NCBI GenBank assembly: GCA_022865365.1
Contig: JALHSW010000513.1
Span: forward strand, 1-14,320
Direction: 5' to 3'
DNA: 14,320 nt
Source: Acidimicrobiia bacterium
GTDB lineage: Bacteria > Actinomycetota > Acidimicrobiia > IMCC26256 > PALSA-555
Position numbers and translations under genes: made by a program. The notes below the pieces were generated by a model. It ran no database searches, was not told the DNA's origin, and saw only the letters and a list, made by a program, of their open reading frames with translations. Of the stretch, positions 1 to 6,530 are shown piece by piece (within the stretch, counting starts at the first letter, position 1; the number at the start of each line of letters is the position of its first letter).

Positions 1-110
1 ACCATGTCGACGATGGGCTCGAGCGCTGCGTCGGTGAGGATCTCGAGGGCGGTCTCGGCCGCTTCGGAGCGCTCGTCGGCGAGCCAGGTGGGATCGGCCG
101 TGGTGGTCAT
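1..110 (-). CDS. Unidentified protein, N-terminal fragment (runs off the window)
   Basis: An ATG on the minus strand at 110-108 opens a frame that stays open to the window edge, giving about 36 residues that begin MTTTADPTWLADERSEAAET. The peptide is acidic and helix-forming, with no signal peptide or motif that I recognise, so no function is given. The base composition and lack of stops fit a real gene start, and a gene diverging from rplM explains the 182-base gap. There is no Shine-Dalgarno sequence before the ATG, but a TACAGT -10-like box lies at 123-118 on the same strand, which would place the transcript start at or next to the ATG (a leaderless mRNA). The fragment is too short to rule out a chance open frame. 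Confidence 0.5.
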   Translation of the reverse strand, partial: MTTTADPTWLADERSEAAETALEILTDAALEPIVDM

Positions 111-117
111 GGGCGCA

Positions 118-123
118 ACTGTA
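118..123 (-). promoter_or_regulatory. Candidate -10 box for the divergent minus-strand gene
   Basis: Read on the minus strand this is TACAGT, of the TANNNT form common in actinobacterial -10 boxes. It ends seven bases before the ATG at 110, so transcription would begin about at the start codon. No convincing -35 hexamer is seen. This is a pattern match only. Confidence 0.3.
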
Positions 124-166
124 CGGCCCGGCCCGGGCTGGCTTCCTGCCTGCTCTTCTCTCTCCC

Positions 167-200
167 GATTGAGGCGCCCCGACTGAGGCGCCCCGATTGC
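167..200. repeat. 14-bp tandem repeat upstream of rplM (about 2.4 copies)
   Basis: GATTGAGGCGCCCC at 167-180 is followed by GACTGAGGCGCCCC at 181-194, one base different, and then by the first six bases of another copy (GATTGC) at 195-200. Each full copy contains the palindrome GGCGCC. The partial third copy supplies the first bases of the candidate -35 element of rplM. It could be slippage debris, or a pair of operator-like sites spaced 14 bp apart. Confidence 0.75.
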
Positions 201-226
201 TCAGGGACGGCATGGATCGGTAGGAT
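197..226 (+). promoter_or_regulatory. Candidate promoter of rplM-rpsI
   Basis: A -35-like TTGCTC lies at 197-202 and a -10-like TAGGAT at 221-226, separated by 18 bases. TAGGAT is a good actinobacterial housekeeping-sigma -10 element. Transcription would start near 233, leaving a leader of about 60 bases before the rplM start. It is the best promoter match in the intergenic region 111-292. Confidence 0.45.
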
Positions 227-241
227 TGGCCTTCGTGCTCC

Positions 242-256
242 ACGGCCCCCGGCCGT
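242..256 (+). promoter_or_regulatory. Hairpin in the rplM leader
   Basis: ACGGCC (242-247) and GGCCGT (251-256) form a perfect six-pair stem closed by CCC. It lies within the predicted rplM 5' leader. L13 is known to repress its own operon through the mRNA leader in E. coli and L13 leader RNAs are described in other bacteria, so an autoregulatory role is possible here. I cannot match this hairpin to a known leader family, and no U-tract follows it. Confidence 0.35.
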
Positions 257-292
257 CGGCGCAGCCCACATCGCTCCACGTCGAGGACCCGC

Positions 293-784
293 GTGCGCAC
301 CTTCCAGCCCAAGCCTGACGACATCCAGCGCGCCTGGCACGTCGTCGACGCCGATGGCGCCGTCCTCGGTCGCCTCGCGTCCGAGGTCGCCATGCTCCTG
401 CGCGGGAAGCACAAGCCCACCTGGGCGCCTCACGTCGACACCGGCGACCACATCATCGTGGTGAACGCCTCACGACTCGACGTGAGCCCGCGCAAGCTCG
501 CCGACAAGAAGTACTACCGCCACTCGGGCTACCCGGGCGGCCTCCGCGAAGAGTCGCTCGAGCATCTGCTCGGCCGCGACCCCGAGCGCGTCGTGCGCCT
601 CGCGGTGCGCGGCATGCTGCCGAAGGGCCGCCTCGGCCGGGCCATGATCGGCAAGCTCAAGGTCTACCCGGGACCGACCCACCCCCACGCCGCCCAGCAG
701 CCAACCCCGAGGGCTCTTACCTCGGCCCGGCGTGCCGGCGCCGAGCGGCCTCGCCGGTCGGAATCGACCCAACAATCCGGCTGA
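293..784 (+). CDS. rplM: 50S ribosomal protein L13 (uL13)
   Basis: L13 is an early-assembly protein of the large ribosomal subunit. The 163-residue product begins MRTFQPKPDDIQRAWHVVDA and carries the family hallmarks: VLGRLAS near 24-30, LLRGKHKPTWAPH at 35-47, RHSGYPGG at 76-83, VRGMLPK at 105-111, GRLGRAM at 112-118 and HPHAAQQP at 130-137. The start is GTG at 293, with a modest GAGGA at 283-287. L13 is usually 142-150 residues long; here about 20 extra arginine- and serine-rich residues follow the HPHAAQQP motif. The stop is 25 bases before rpsI, the usual L13-S9 pairing. Codon use in the tail gives no clear sign of a frameshift. The identity is certain; the tail is the only oddity. Confidence 0.97.
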   Translation: MRTFQPKPDDIQRAWHVVDADGAVLGRLASEVAMLLRGKHKPTWAPHVDTGDHIIVVNASRLDVSPRKLADKKYYRHSGYPGGLREESLEHLLGRDPERVVRLAVRGMLPKGRLGRAMIGKLKVYPGPTHPHAAQQPTPRALTSARRAGAERPRRSESTQQSG

Positions 785-796
785 TCTCGGTCAGTC

Positions 797-803
797 GAAG
801 GAG
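797..803 (+). promoter_or_regulatory. Shine-Dalgarno of rpsI
   Basis: GAAGGAG lies six bases before the GTG at 810. It settles the rpsI start there, in preference to an in-frame GTG at 732 that lies inside rplM. Confidence 0.75.
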
Positions 804-809
804 TTCGTC

Positions 810-1202
810 GTGCCCAAGCCTCTGATCCAGACCACCGGACGCCGCAAGTCGGCCGTCGCTCGCGTACGGCTCCGTCCCGGCACGGGAGTGGTCATGATCA
901 ACGGTCGTGCCGTCGAGGCCTACTTCCCCGTGCCCACCCACTGTCAGCATTCGACGGAGGCGCTCCGGGTGTCGCAGACCGCCGATGTCTACGACGTCGA
1001 CGCCACCATCCACGGCGGCGGCGTCAGCGGCCAGGCCGGTGCGCTTCGTCTCGGCATCGCTCGGGCGCTCGTCGCCCTCGACGACGAGTTGCGCCCGACG
1101 CTCAAGAAGGCCGGTCTCCTCGTGCGCGACGCGCGCGAGAAGGAGCGCCGCAAGTACGGCCTCAAGAAGGCTCGCAAGGCGCCCCAGTACTCGAAGCGGT
1201 AG
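810..1202 (+). CDS. rpsI: 30S ribosomal protein S9 (uS9)
   Basis: S9 is a small-subunit head protein whose basic C-terminal tail reaches the P-site tRNA. The 130-residue product has the usual length. It opens with MPKPLIQTTGRRKSAVARVR, has the DATIHGGGVSGQAGALRLGIARAL core in the middle and ends in the universally conserved KYGLKKARKAPQYSKR tail, whose terminal Lys-Arg contacts tRNA. The GTG start is supported by GAAGGAG six bases upstream. The residues around 45-52 (PVPTHCQHSTE) differ from the actinobacterial sequences I remember, but they lie in a variable loop. It should be co-transcribed with rplM. Confidence 0.97.
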   Translation: MPKPLIQTTGRRKSAVARVRLRPGTGVVMINGRAVEAYFPVPTHCQHSTEALRVSQTADVYDVDATIHGGGVSGQAGALRLGIARALVALDDELRPTLKKAGLLVRDAREKERRKYGLKKARKAPQYSKR

Positions 1203-1223
1203 CCGCGCCTCGTGGCGCGCGGC
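1202..1223 (+). promoter_or_regulatory. GC hairpin between rpsI and glmM
   Basis: GCCGCGC (1202-1208) pairs perfectly with GCGCGGC (1217-1223) around an eight-base loop. It starts on the last base of the rpsI stop codon and ends eight bases before the glmM GTG. With no U-tract it is not a classic terminator. It occupies the place where a glmM ribosome binding site would be, so it may lower glmM expression relative to the ribosomal genes or protect the rpsI 3' end. Confidence 0.4.
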
Positions 1224-1230
1224 ATCTGAC

Positions 1231-2598
1231 GTGACATTGCGCTTTGGTACCGACGGGATTCGTGGCGTCGCGAACCGCGAGCTGACTCCGGAGCTCGTCA
1301 CCGCGCTCGGTCGCGCGGCAGCGCGAGTGCTCGGCGTCAGTGTGCCGTTCGTCGTCGGGCGCGACACGCGTCGTTCCGGACCACTGCTCCAGGCCGCACT
1401 CGTCGCCGGCCTGTGCGCCGAGGGCGCGAGCGTCGACTTGGCCGGTGTGCTCCCGACCCCGGGCGTCGCGCTCCTGGCCAAGGCGCGCAACGCACCGGCC
1501 GCCGTGATCTCCGCGAGCCACAACGCGTTCGAGGACAACGGCGTCAAGCTCTTCGCTCCGGGAGGCCGCAAGGTCACCGAAGAGCTCGAGCGTCATGTCG
1601 AAGGCGAGCTCCGGGCTCTGGCGACCAGCGTGCCCGGTGCCGGCCCGACGGGTGCGGCGGTCGGTGTCGACCGTCCGCTCAAGGATCCGCTCGACGAGTA
1701 CGTGCAGCACGTCGTCGGCGCGCTCGAGGGCCGACGACTCGACGGCATGAAGGTCGTCCTCGATTGCGGCAACGGAGCCGCGTTCCGATCGGCGCCGCGG
1801 ATCTTCCGCGAGCTCGGGGCCGACGTCGAAGTGATCAACGCGCAACCCGACGGCACGAACATCAACCTGCGGTGCGGCTCCACCGATCCGACCGGGTTGC
1901 AGCAGGCCGTACTCGCCTCGGGAGCGCGGGCCGGGCTCGCGTTCGACGGCGACGGCGACCGGGTCGTCGCGGTCGACGAACGCGGCGCCGTGATGGACGG
2001 CGACCAGCTCATGGCGGTGTGTGCTCTTGACCTGAAGGAGCGCGAGCAGCTCCGGGGGAACGCGATCGTCGCGACGGTCATGTCGAACCTCGGTCTCCGC
2101 CGGTGCCTTGCGGCGCATCAGATCGAGTTCGTCGAGGTGCCCGTCGGTGACCGGCAGGTGCTCGACGAGCTCGAGCGGCGCGACCTGGCGCTCGGGGGCG
2201 AGCAGTCGGGGCACATCATCTTCACCGACGTCGCGATGACCGGCGACGGCGCGCTCACCGGCGCGTTCGTCCTCGATGTCGTGAACGGGACCGGTCACTC
2301 CCTCTCGCTGCTCGGTGGCGTCATGCAGCGCTTTCCCCAGATCTTGCACAACGTCGCGGTAGGGGATCGAAGCGCGCTCGACACCGATCCGGTGTTCTGG
2401 GACGAAGCCCGCGCGATCGATCAGGAGCTCGCGCCCGACGGACGCGTGCTGGTGCGCCCGTCCGGCACGGAGCCGGTGGTGCGGGTGATGGTCGAGGCTC
2501 CGAGCATCGAGCGGGCCGAGCTCGTGGCCGACCGGCTGGTCGCGGCGGTCGAACGGGCCTGCGGCGCCGCCGCCCCGGCCCTCCGGATCGAGGAGTGA
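1231..2598 (+). CDS. glmM: Phosphoglucosamine mutase
   Basis: GlmM converts glucosamine 6-phosphate to glucosamine 1-phosphate, the cytoplasmic step between GlmS and GlmU on the way to UDP-GlcNAc. The 455-residue product has the usual family length. It starts MTLRFGTDGIRGVAN and shows all four phosphohexomutase signatures: the catalytic phosphoserine loop SASHN at 94-98 (Ser96), the Mg-binding DGDGDR at 239-244, the sugar-specificity loop GEQSGH at 323-328 and the phosphate-binding RPSGTEP at 409-415. GTG at 1231 is chosen because the FGTDGIRG motif begins four residues later; the open frame runs further upstream only inside rpsI. No Shine-Dalgarno is visible and a hairpin sits just upstream. 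The gap to rpsI is 28 bases, consistent with co-transcription. Confidence 0.96.
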   Translation: MTLRFGTDGIRGVANRELTPELVTALGRAAARVLGVSVPFVVGRDTRRSGPLLQAALVAGLCAEGASVDLAGVLPTPGVALLAKARNAPAAVISASHNAFEDNGVKLFAPGGRKVTEELERHVEGELRALATSVPGAGPTGAAVGVDRPLKDPLDEYVQHVVGALEGRRLDGMKVVLDCGNGAAFRSAPRIFRELGADVEVINAQPDGTNINLRCGSTDPTGLQQAVLASGARAGLAFDGDGDRVVAVDERGAVMDGDQLMAVCALDLKEREQLRGNAIVATVMSNLGLRRCLAAHQIEFVEVPVGDRQVLDELERRDLALGGEQSGHIIFTDVAMTGDGALTGAFVLDVVNGTGHSLSLLGGVMQRFPQILHNVAVGDRSALDTDPVFWDEARAIDQELAPDGRVLVRPSGTEPVVRVMVEAPSIERAELVADRLVAAVERACGAAAPALRIEE

Positions 2599-2606
2599 GC
2601 GGGGCG

Positions 2607-2626
2607 CGGGTGGCGCCGGCCGCCCG
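2607..2626 (+). terminator. Strong hairpin between glmM and glmS, possible U-less terminator
   Basis: CGGGTGGC (2607-2614) pairs with GCCGCCCG (2619-2626) around a GCCG tetraloop, giving eight pairs including one G-U. It begins nine bases after the glmM stop. No T-rich tract follows, so it would have to be one of the tail-less terminators proposed for actinobacteria. A separate promoter for glmS just downstream fits this, but the hairpin may only stabilise the glmM mRNA. Confidence 0.4.
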
Positions 2627-2651
2627 ACAGCGAATGACGGAAAAGTAGGCT
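2624..2651 (+). promoter_or_regulatory. Candidate leaderless promoter of glmS
   Basis: A -35-like CCGACA (2624-2629) and a -10-like TAGGCT (2646-2651) are 16 bases apart. The -10 box ends nine bases before the glmS ATG, so transcription would start at or within a few bases of the start codon. There is no Shine-Dalgarno before this ATG, as expected for a leaderless actinobacterial mRNA. The -35 overlaps the right arm of the hairpin at 2607-2626. Confidence 0.4.
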
Positions 2652-2660
2652 GGTTCTCGC

Positions 2661-5600
2661 ATGTGCGGGATCATTGGCGTCGTTCGTCGCCGCAGCACTC
2701 GCGTTCCGCCCGAGCTCGCGCCGCTCGTCGCCGATCTCGACGCCTGCGTCGCCCGTGTCGAGGGCTGGGCCGGTAGCGTCGACGACCTTGTAGTTTCCGC
2801 GACTGCGGTCGAGCGGGTCGACGCCGCCCTCCGGGGCGTGCCGGGCGTGCGTGCGTTGCTCGCCGACCGCGCCGGAGCGCTCGCGATCGAGCACCGGGTC
2901 GACACCATCACCGCCTTGCTCCGCGCTGCGGAAGCCGCACTCGATTCAGGCGACGCCGGCGTTGTCGGGGCCGATCTCGAGGCCGTGAACGCTGCGCTGC
3001 TGCGAGGCAAGGACGTCGCGTGGGCAGTGCGCCACGACCGCTTGCGCAACGCCCGTGCGGTTGGCGACCTGGCCGGCTCCGACGCCGGGATCGCCGCGAT
3101 CGAGGCCTTGACGTCGGTCCAGGTCGCGCTGTCGGCCCTCGACCGCCTCGAGGTGCGGGGTCGCGACTCGGCCGGTCTGCACCTTCTCGTGCGCGACCAC
3201 GCGCTCGACTTCACCGACGGTGCGGTTGTCGGTCTGATGGCCGGCCGAGCTGCCGACCCGCTCTTCGAAGACGGGGCGGTGCGGACCCCGGACGGCTTGC
3301 TCTCGGTTGTGTACAAGGCGGCTGCGGAGATCGGTGAGCTTGGCGACAACGTCCGGCGACTCCGTGCGGCGATCCGCGACGACGCGCTGCTGCACCTCGC
3401 GCTTGCGAACGACACAGCCGAGGTGGTTGTGCTCGGGCACACGCGGTGGGCGAGCGTCGGGATCATCTCCGAGCCGAACGCTCACCCGCTGAACTCCGAG
3501 GAGCTCGGGCGCAATGACGGGCCGTACGTCGTCGGTGCGCTCAACGGCGACGTCGACAATTACGCCGACCTGACCGCACTCGAGAGCCTGGCCGTCCCCG
3601 CCGAGATCACGACGGACGCCAAGGTGATCCCCACGCTCGTGTCGCACCACCTCGGCGCCGGCGCCTCGCCCGCCGAATCGTTCCGGGCGACCGTTGCCAC
3701 GCTCGAGGGATCGGTGGCGATCGGTGCGAGCGAGGCCGCTGCGCCCGATCGGCTCTTCCTGGCGCTGCGTGGGAGCGGCCAAGCGCTCTACGTCGGCCTC
3801 GCCGAGGACGCGTTCATCGCCGCCAGCGAGCCGTACGGGCTCGTCGAGGAGACCTCGACCTACGTGCGCCTCGACGGCGAGACGCCGGCCGATGCGTCGC
3901 GAGCCGGGGCGACACGCGGGCAGATCGCCATCATCGACACCGAACACGCCGGCACCGTTGACGGACTGGACCGTGTCGCGTACGACGGCACGCCACTGCC
4001 GGTTGGCGAAGGCGATCTTCAGCACGCGCAGATCACGACTCGCGACATCGACCGGGGCAACTTCCCGCACTTCCTGCTCAAGGAGATCTCCGAGGCGCCG
4101 GCGTCGTTCCGCAAGACGCTGCGGGGCAAGATCGTCGAGGACGGTGACCGGCTCCACGTGACGCTCGGTCCCGAGACGTTCCCGGATGTCGTGCGCGCCC
4201 GACTCGCGTCCGGTGAGATCCGACGGGTTGCGGTGATCGGTCAGGGCACCGCAGCCGTCGCCGGTCGGAGCCTCGCCGCGATCTTGCGGGTCGCAGTCGA
4301 CGGGCGTGTGCTCGTGGAGCCGATGCTGGCGACTGAGCTCTCAGGTTTCGCCCTACGCGACGACATGCGAGACACGCTCATCGTCGCCGTCAGCCAGAGC
4401 GGAACCACGACCGACACCAACCGTACGGTCGACGTCGCGCGTGACCGGGGTGCGTTCGTGATCGCAATCGTGAATCGTCGCAACAGCGATCTGGTCGACA
4501 AGTCCGACGGTGTCCTGTTCACATCAGACGGACGCGACGTCGAGATGAGCGTCGCGTCGACGAAGGCGTTCTATGCGCAGATCGCGGCCGGCACCCTGCT
4601 CGCGGTGGCCATCGCCGATGCGGTCGGGGGGCTCGACGCAGCGTGGTCGTACCGGCTGCTCGCTGGTCTGCGTGAGCTTCCGGCCGCGATGAGTGAGCTC
4701 ATCGACCGTCGAGACGAGATCGCCGTCGTGGCCCAGCGTCACGTGCTGAGTCGTCGCTACTGGGCCGTTGTCGGGAATGGCGTGAACGCGATCGCTGCGA
4801 ACGAGATCCGGATCAAGCTCTCGGAGCTCTGCTACAAGGCAATCGCCTGCGACGTCACCGAGGACAAGAAGCACATCGACCTGTCGTCCGAGCCGCTGAT
4901 CATCGTGTGTGCCGCCGGACTCGTCGGCTCGAACGCTGATGACGTCGGCAAGGAGGTCGCGATCTACCGGGCGCACCGAGCCGCCCCGATCGTGATCGCG
5001 AATGATGCGACGCGGTATCCGGCCGCACTCGAGACGATCACGGTGCGTGCGGTGCATCCCGAGCTTGACTTCGTGCTCGCGACTGCCGTGGGCCACCTCT
5101 TCGGGTACGAGGCCGCCCTGGCCATCGACGCGTCGGCGCGGCCGCTGCGTGAGGCCCGAGCGGGCGTCGAGGCCATGGCGCCCGGGACGCCAGAAGGTCT
5201 GCTCGATCGGCTCGCACCTGCGATCGAGCAGCCGGCCCGGACCTTCTTCGACGGCTTGCGCGCCGGTGGATACGACGGCACCCTCGAGGCGAGCACGGCG
5301 GCCCGGCTCGCGTCGCTGCTCCGCTACGCGACGGGCGGTGTGTCGCTCGACTCCTACGAGGTCGAGCACGGCAAGGTCGGAGTGCCGAGCACGGTGGTGC
5401 AGGACCTGACCGCCGCGCTGACCAAGGGTATCGAAGAGCTCACGCGCCCGGTCGACGCCATCAAGCACCAGGCGAAGACGGTGACTGTCGGCATCTCGCG
5501 CTCGGACGAGACGCTCCTCCAGGCGCCACTGGTGCGTGAGGTGCTCGCCGCAGGCGCACCACGCGACGGTCTGAGCTACCGGGCCCTGCGGACCCTCGTC

Positions 5601-6086
5601 GATCTCGATCCGGCAGTCGTTGAGGTCACGGGTTACACCCGCTACCGGATCGAGGGAGACCTCGCCGCCGAGACCGCGACGCTGCATGTCGTCGACAAGG
5701 GTGGGGTTGCCGCCGGCCTCGTGTCGCGCTCGGAGTCCGACCCCCAGCTGCGGGGAACGAAGCATCGAGTCGCGACCCAGCGCGAGGTCACCGCCGTGAG
5801 CGGGCGCAGCGACGGGCGGACCCTCGTGATCGTCCCCGAGATCAAGCAGAACGAGACGGTTGGCCTCACGCTGCTGCACGTGCGCTTCGCGGACCGACTC
5901 GCGCCCGCGGTGATGCGTGCTGTTCTCCAGGGCTACCAGAGTCGGTACGGAGCGCTCAAGGACGCCGTCACCGAGACCGAGCCCGTCTTCGACGATGCGC
6001 GACTCGGGACCATCTCCGTGACGGAACTGCTGACCGCGCCGGTCAATGTGCTCGCGGAGCGCTGGCGAACCGTTGCCGGCACCTAG
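2661..6086 (+). CDS. glmS: Giant glutamine:fructose-6-phosphate aminotransferase (GlmS) with insertions
   Basis: GlmS makes glucosamine 6-phosphate from fructose 6-phosphate and glutamine. The 1141-residue product is nearly twice the usual 600-625. Glutaminase domain: MCGIIGVV with catalytic Cys2; then about 150 extra, mostly helical residues (9-157); then RLEVRGRDSAG (162-172), GHTRWAS with Arg262, NGDVDN with Asn295-Gly296, and TDAKVI with Asp319. The linker FPHFLLKEISEAP (468-480) follows. First SIS domain: VAVIGQGT (523-530), SQSGTTTDT (578-586), VASTKAF (631-637). Second SIS domain: VVGNG (703-707), then Lys719, Glu722 and His738, which match E. coli Lys485, Glu488 and His504 in order and spacing. 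About 105 extra residues follow (824-928) before AKTVTVG (938-944), resembling the AKSVTVE end of E. coli GlmS, so Lys939 is the likely Lys603 equivalent. A further 197-residue tail has no domain I recognise. All key residues are kept, so it is probably active. Confidence 0.9.
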   Translation: MCGIIGVVRRRSTRVPPELAPLVADLDACVARVEGWAGSVDDLVVSATAVERVDAALRGVPGVRALLADRAGALAIEHRVDTITALLRAAEAALDSGDAGVVGADLEAVNAALLRGKDVAWAVRHDRLRNARAVGDLAGSDAGIAAIEALTSVQVALSALDRLEVRGRDSAGLHLLVRDHALDFTDGAVVGLMAGRAADPLFEDGAVRTPDGLLSVVYKAAAEIGELGDNVRRLRAAIRDDALLHLALANDTAEVVVLGHTRWASVGIISEPNAHPLNSEELGRNDGPYVVGALNGDVDNYADLTALESLAVPAEITTDAKVIPTLVSHHLGAGASPAESFRATVATLEGSVAIGASEAAAPDRLFLALRGSGQALYVGLAEDAFIAASEPYGLVEETSTYVRLDGETPADASRAGATRGQIAIIDTEHAGTVDGLDRVAYDGTPLPVGEGDLQHAQITTRDIDRGNFPHFLLKEISEAPASFRKTLRGKIVEDGDRLHVTLGPETFPDVVRARLASGEIRRVAVIGQGTAAVAGRSLAAILRVAVDGRVLVEPMLATELSGFALRDDMRDTLIVAVSQSGTTTDTNRTVDVARDRGAFVIAIVNRRNSDLVDKSDGVLFTSDGRDVEMSVASTKAFYAQIAAGTLLAVAIADAVGGLDAAWSYRLLAGLRELPAAMSELIDRRDEIAVVAQRHVLSRRYWAVVGNGVNAIAANEIRIKLSELCYKAIACDVTEDKKHIDLSSEPLIIVCAAGLVGSNADDVGKEVAIYRAHRAAPIVIANDATRYPAALETITVRAVHPELDFVLATAVGHLFGYEAALAIDASARPLREARAGVEAMAPGTPEGLLDRLAPAIEQPARTFFDGLRAGGYDGTLEASTAARLASLLRYATGGVSLDSYEVEHGKVGVPSTVVQDLTAALTKGIEELTRPVDAIKHQAKTVTVGISRSDETLLQAPLVREVLAAGAPRDGLSYRALRTLVDLDPAVVEVTGYTRYRIEGDLAAETATLHVVDKGGVAAGLVSRSESDPQLRGTKHRVATQREVTAVSGRSDGRTLVIVPEIKQNETVGLTLLHVRFADRLAPAVMRAVLQGYQSRYGALKDAVTETEPVFDDARLGTISVTELLTAPVNVLAERWRTVAGT

Positions 6087-6107
6087 ACCTGCACGTAGAC
6101 CGGCACC
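6084..6107. repeat. 12-bp tandem duplication at the glmS stop
   Basis: TAGACCTGCACG (6084-6095) is followed by TAGACCGGCACC (6096-6107), matching at 10 of 12 positions; GAGACG at 6108 may start a decayed third unit. The first unit begins with the glmS stop codon, so a second in-frame TAG follows four codons later. It fills much of the 53-base glmS-acpS gap, where I see no convincing promoter or terminator. Confidence 0.55.
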
Positions 6108-6139
6108 GAGACGTAGGGGTTGAGGGGGCGAGCGAGCGA

Positions 6140-6520
6140 ATGATCGTCGGTCTGGGAACCGACCTGGTGGAGGTCGCGCGGTTTCGGCTCGCATTGGAGC
6201 GTCGGGCGGCGTTGCCGGAGCGGCTGTTCAGCGACGACGAGCGCGCGTATGCGTTCCGGCAGAAGGATCCCAGCAAGAGCCTCGCGGCGCGCTTCGGGGC
6301 GAAGGAGGCAGTGATGAAGGCGATGGGCGTCGGCCTCTGGAAGTTCCGGTTCCGCGACGTCGAGGTCGTGCGCGCGAAGAGCGGGGCCCCGTCGATCTCC
6401 CTCACCGGTCGTGCCGCCGAGATGGCCGTCGAGCGCGGGATCACCGCCTGGCACCTGTCGCTCACCCACACCGAGACGACCGCCATGGCGGTCGCGATCG
6501 CCCTGAGCGTCGACGGATGA
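6140..6520 (+). CDS. acpS: Holo-[acyl-carrier-protein] synthase
   Basis: AcpS transfers the 4'-phosphopantetheine arm from coenzyme A to the serine of acyl carrier protein, activating it for fatty acid synthesis. The 126-residue product has the family length. It begins MIVGLGTDLVEVARF with the Mg-binding Asp8, then RFGAKEAVMKAMG (51-63) with Lys55 and the second Mg ligand Glu56, and ends with the core strand HLSLTHTETTAMAVAI (105-120). ATG at 6140 puts GTDLVEV at its usual distance from the N-terminus. A GAGGGGG at 6122-6128 is a possible, rather distant ribosome binding site. It follows glmS by 53 bases and precedes nnr by 10. The group I AcpS identity is secure. Confidence 0.95.
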   Translation: MIVGLGTDLVEVARFRLALERRAALPERLFSDDERAYAFRQKDPSKSLAARFGAKEAVMKAMGVGLWKFRFRDVEVVRAKSGAPSISLTGRAAEMAVERGITAWHLSLTHTETTAMAVAIALSVDG

Positions 6521-6530
6521 GCGCCTGAGG

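Noticed and set aside
732..809. Upstream GTG start for rpsI that would overlap rplM
   Set aside because: The GTG at 810 has a strong Shine-Dalgarno at the correct spacing and gives the normal S9 length.
1202..1223. Intrinsic terminator after rpsI
   Set aside because: The stem is good but no T-tract follows and glmM starts eight bases later, so termination here is unlikely; kept only as a hairpin.
907..1230. Upstream in-frame extension of glmM
   Set aside because: It lies inside rpsI in another frame and reads as Arg/Ser/Pro-rich sequence; the conserved GlmM start FGTDGIRG fits the GTG at 1231.
2321..3466. 381-codon minus-strand frame across the glmM-glmS junction
   Set aside because: Ser/Arg/Pro/Thr-rich translation typical of a shadow frame; it crosses two well-supported genes.
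4524..6194. 556-codon minus-strand frame opposite glmS
   Set aside because: Antisense shadow of the glmS reading frame; no recognisable domain and Arg/Gly/His-rich composition.
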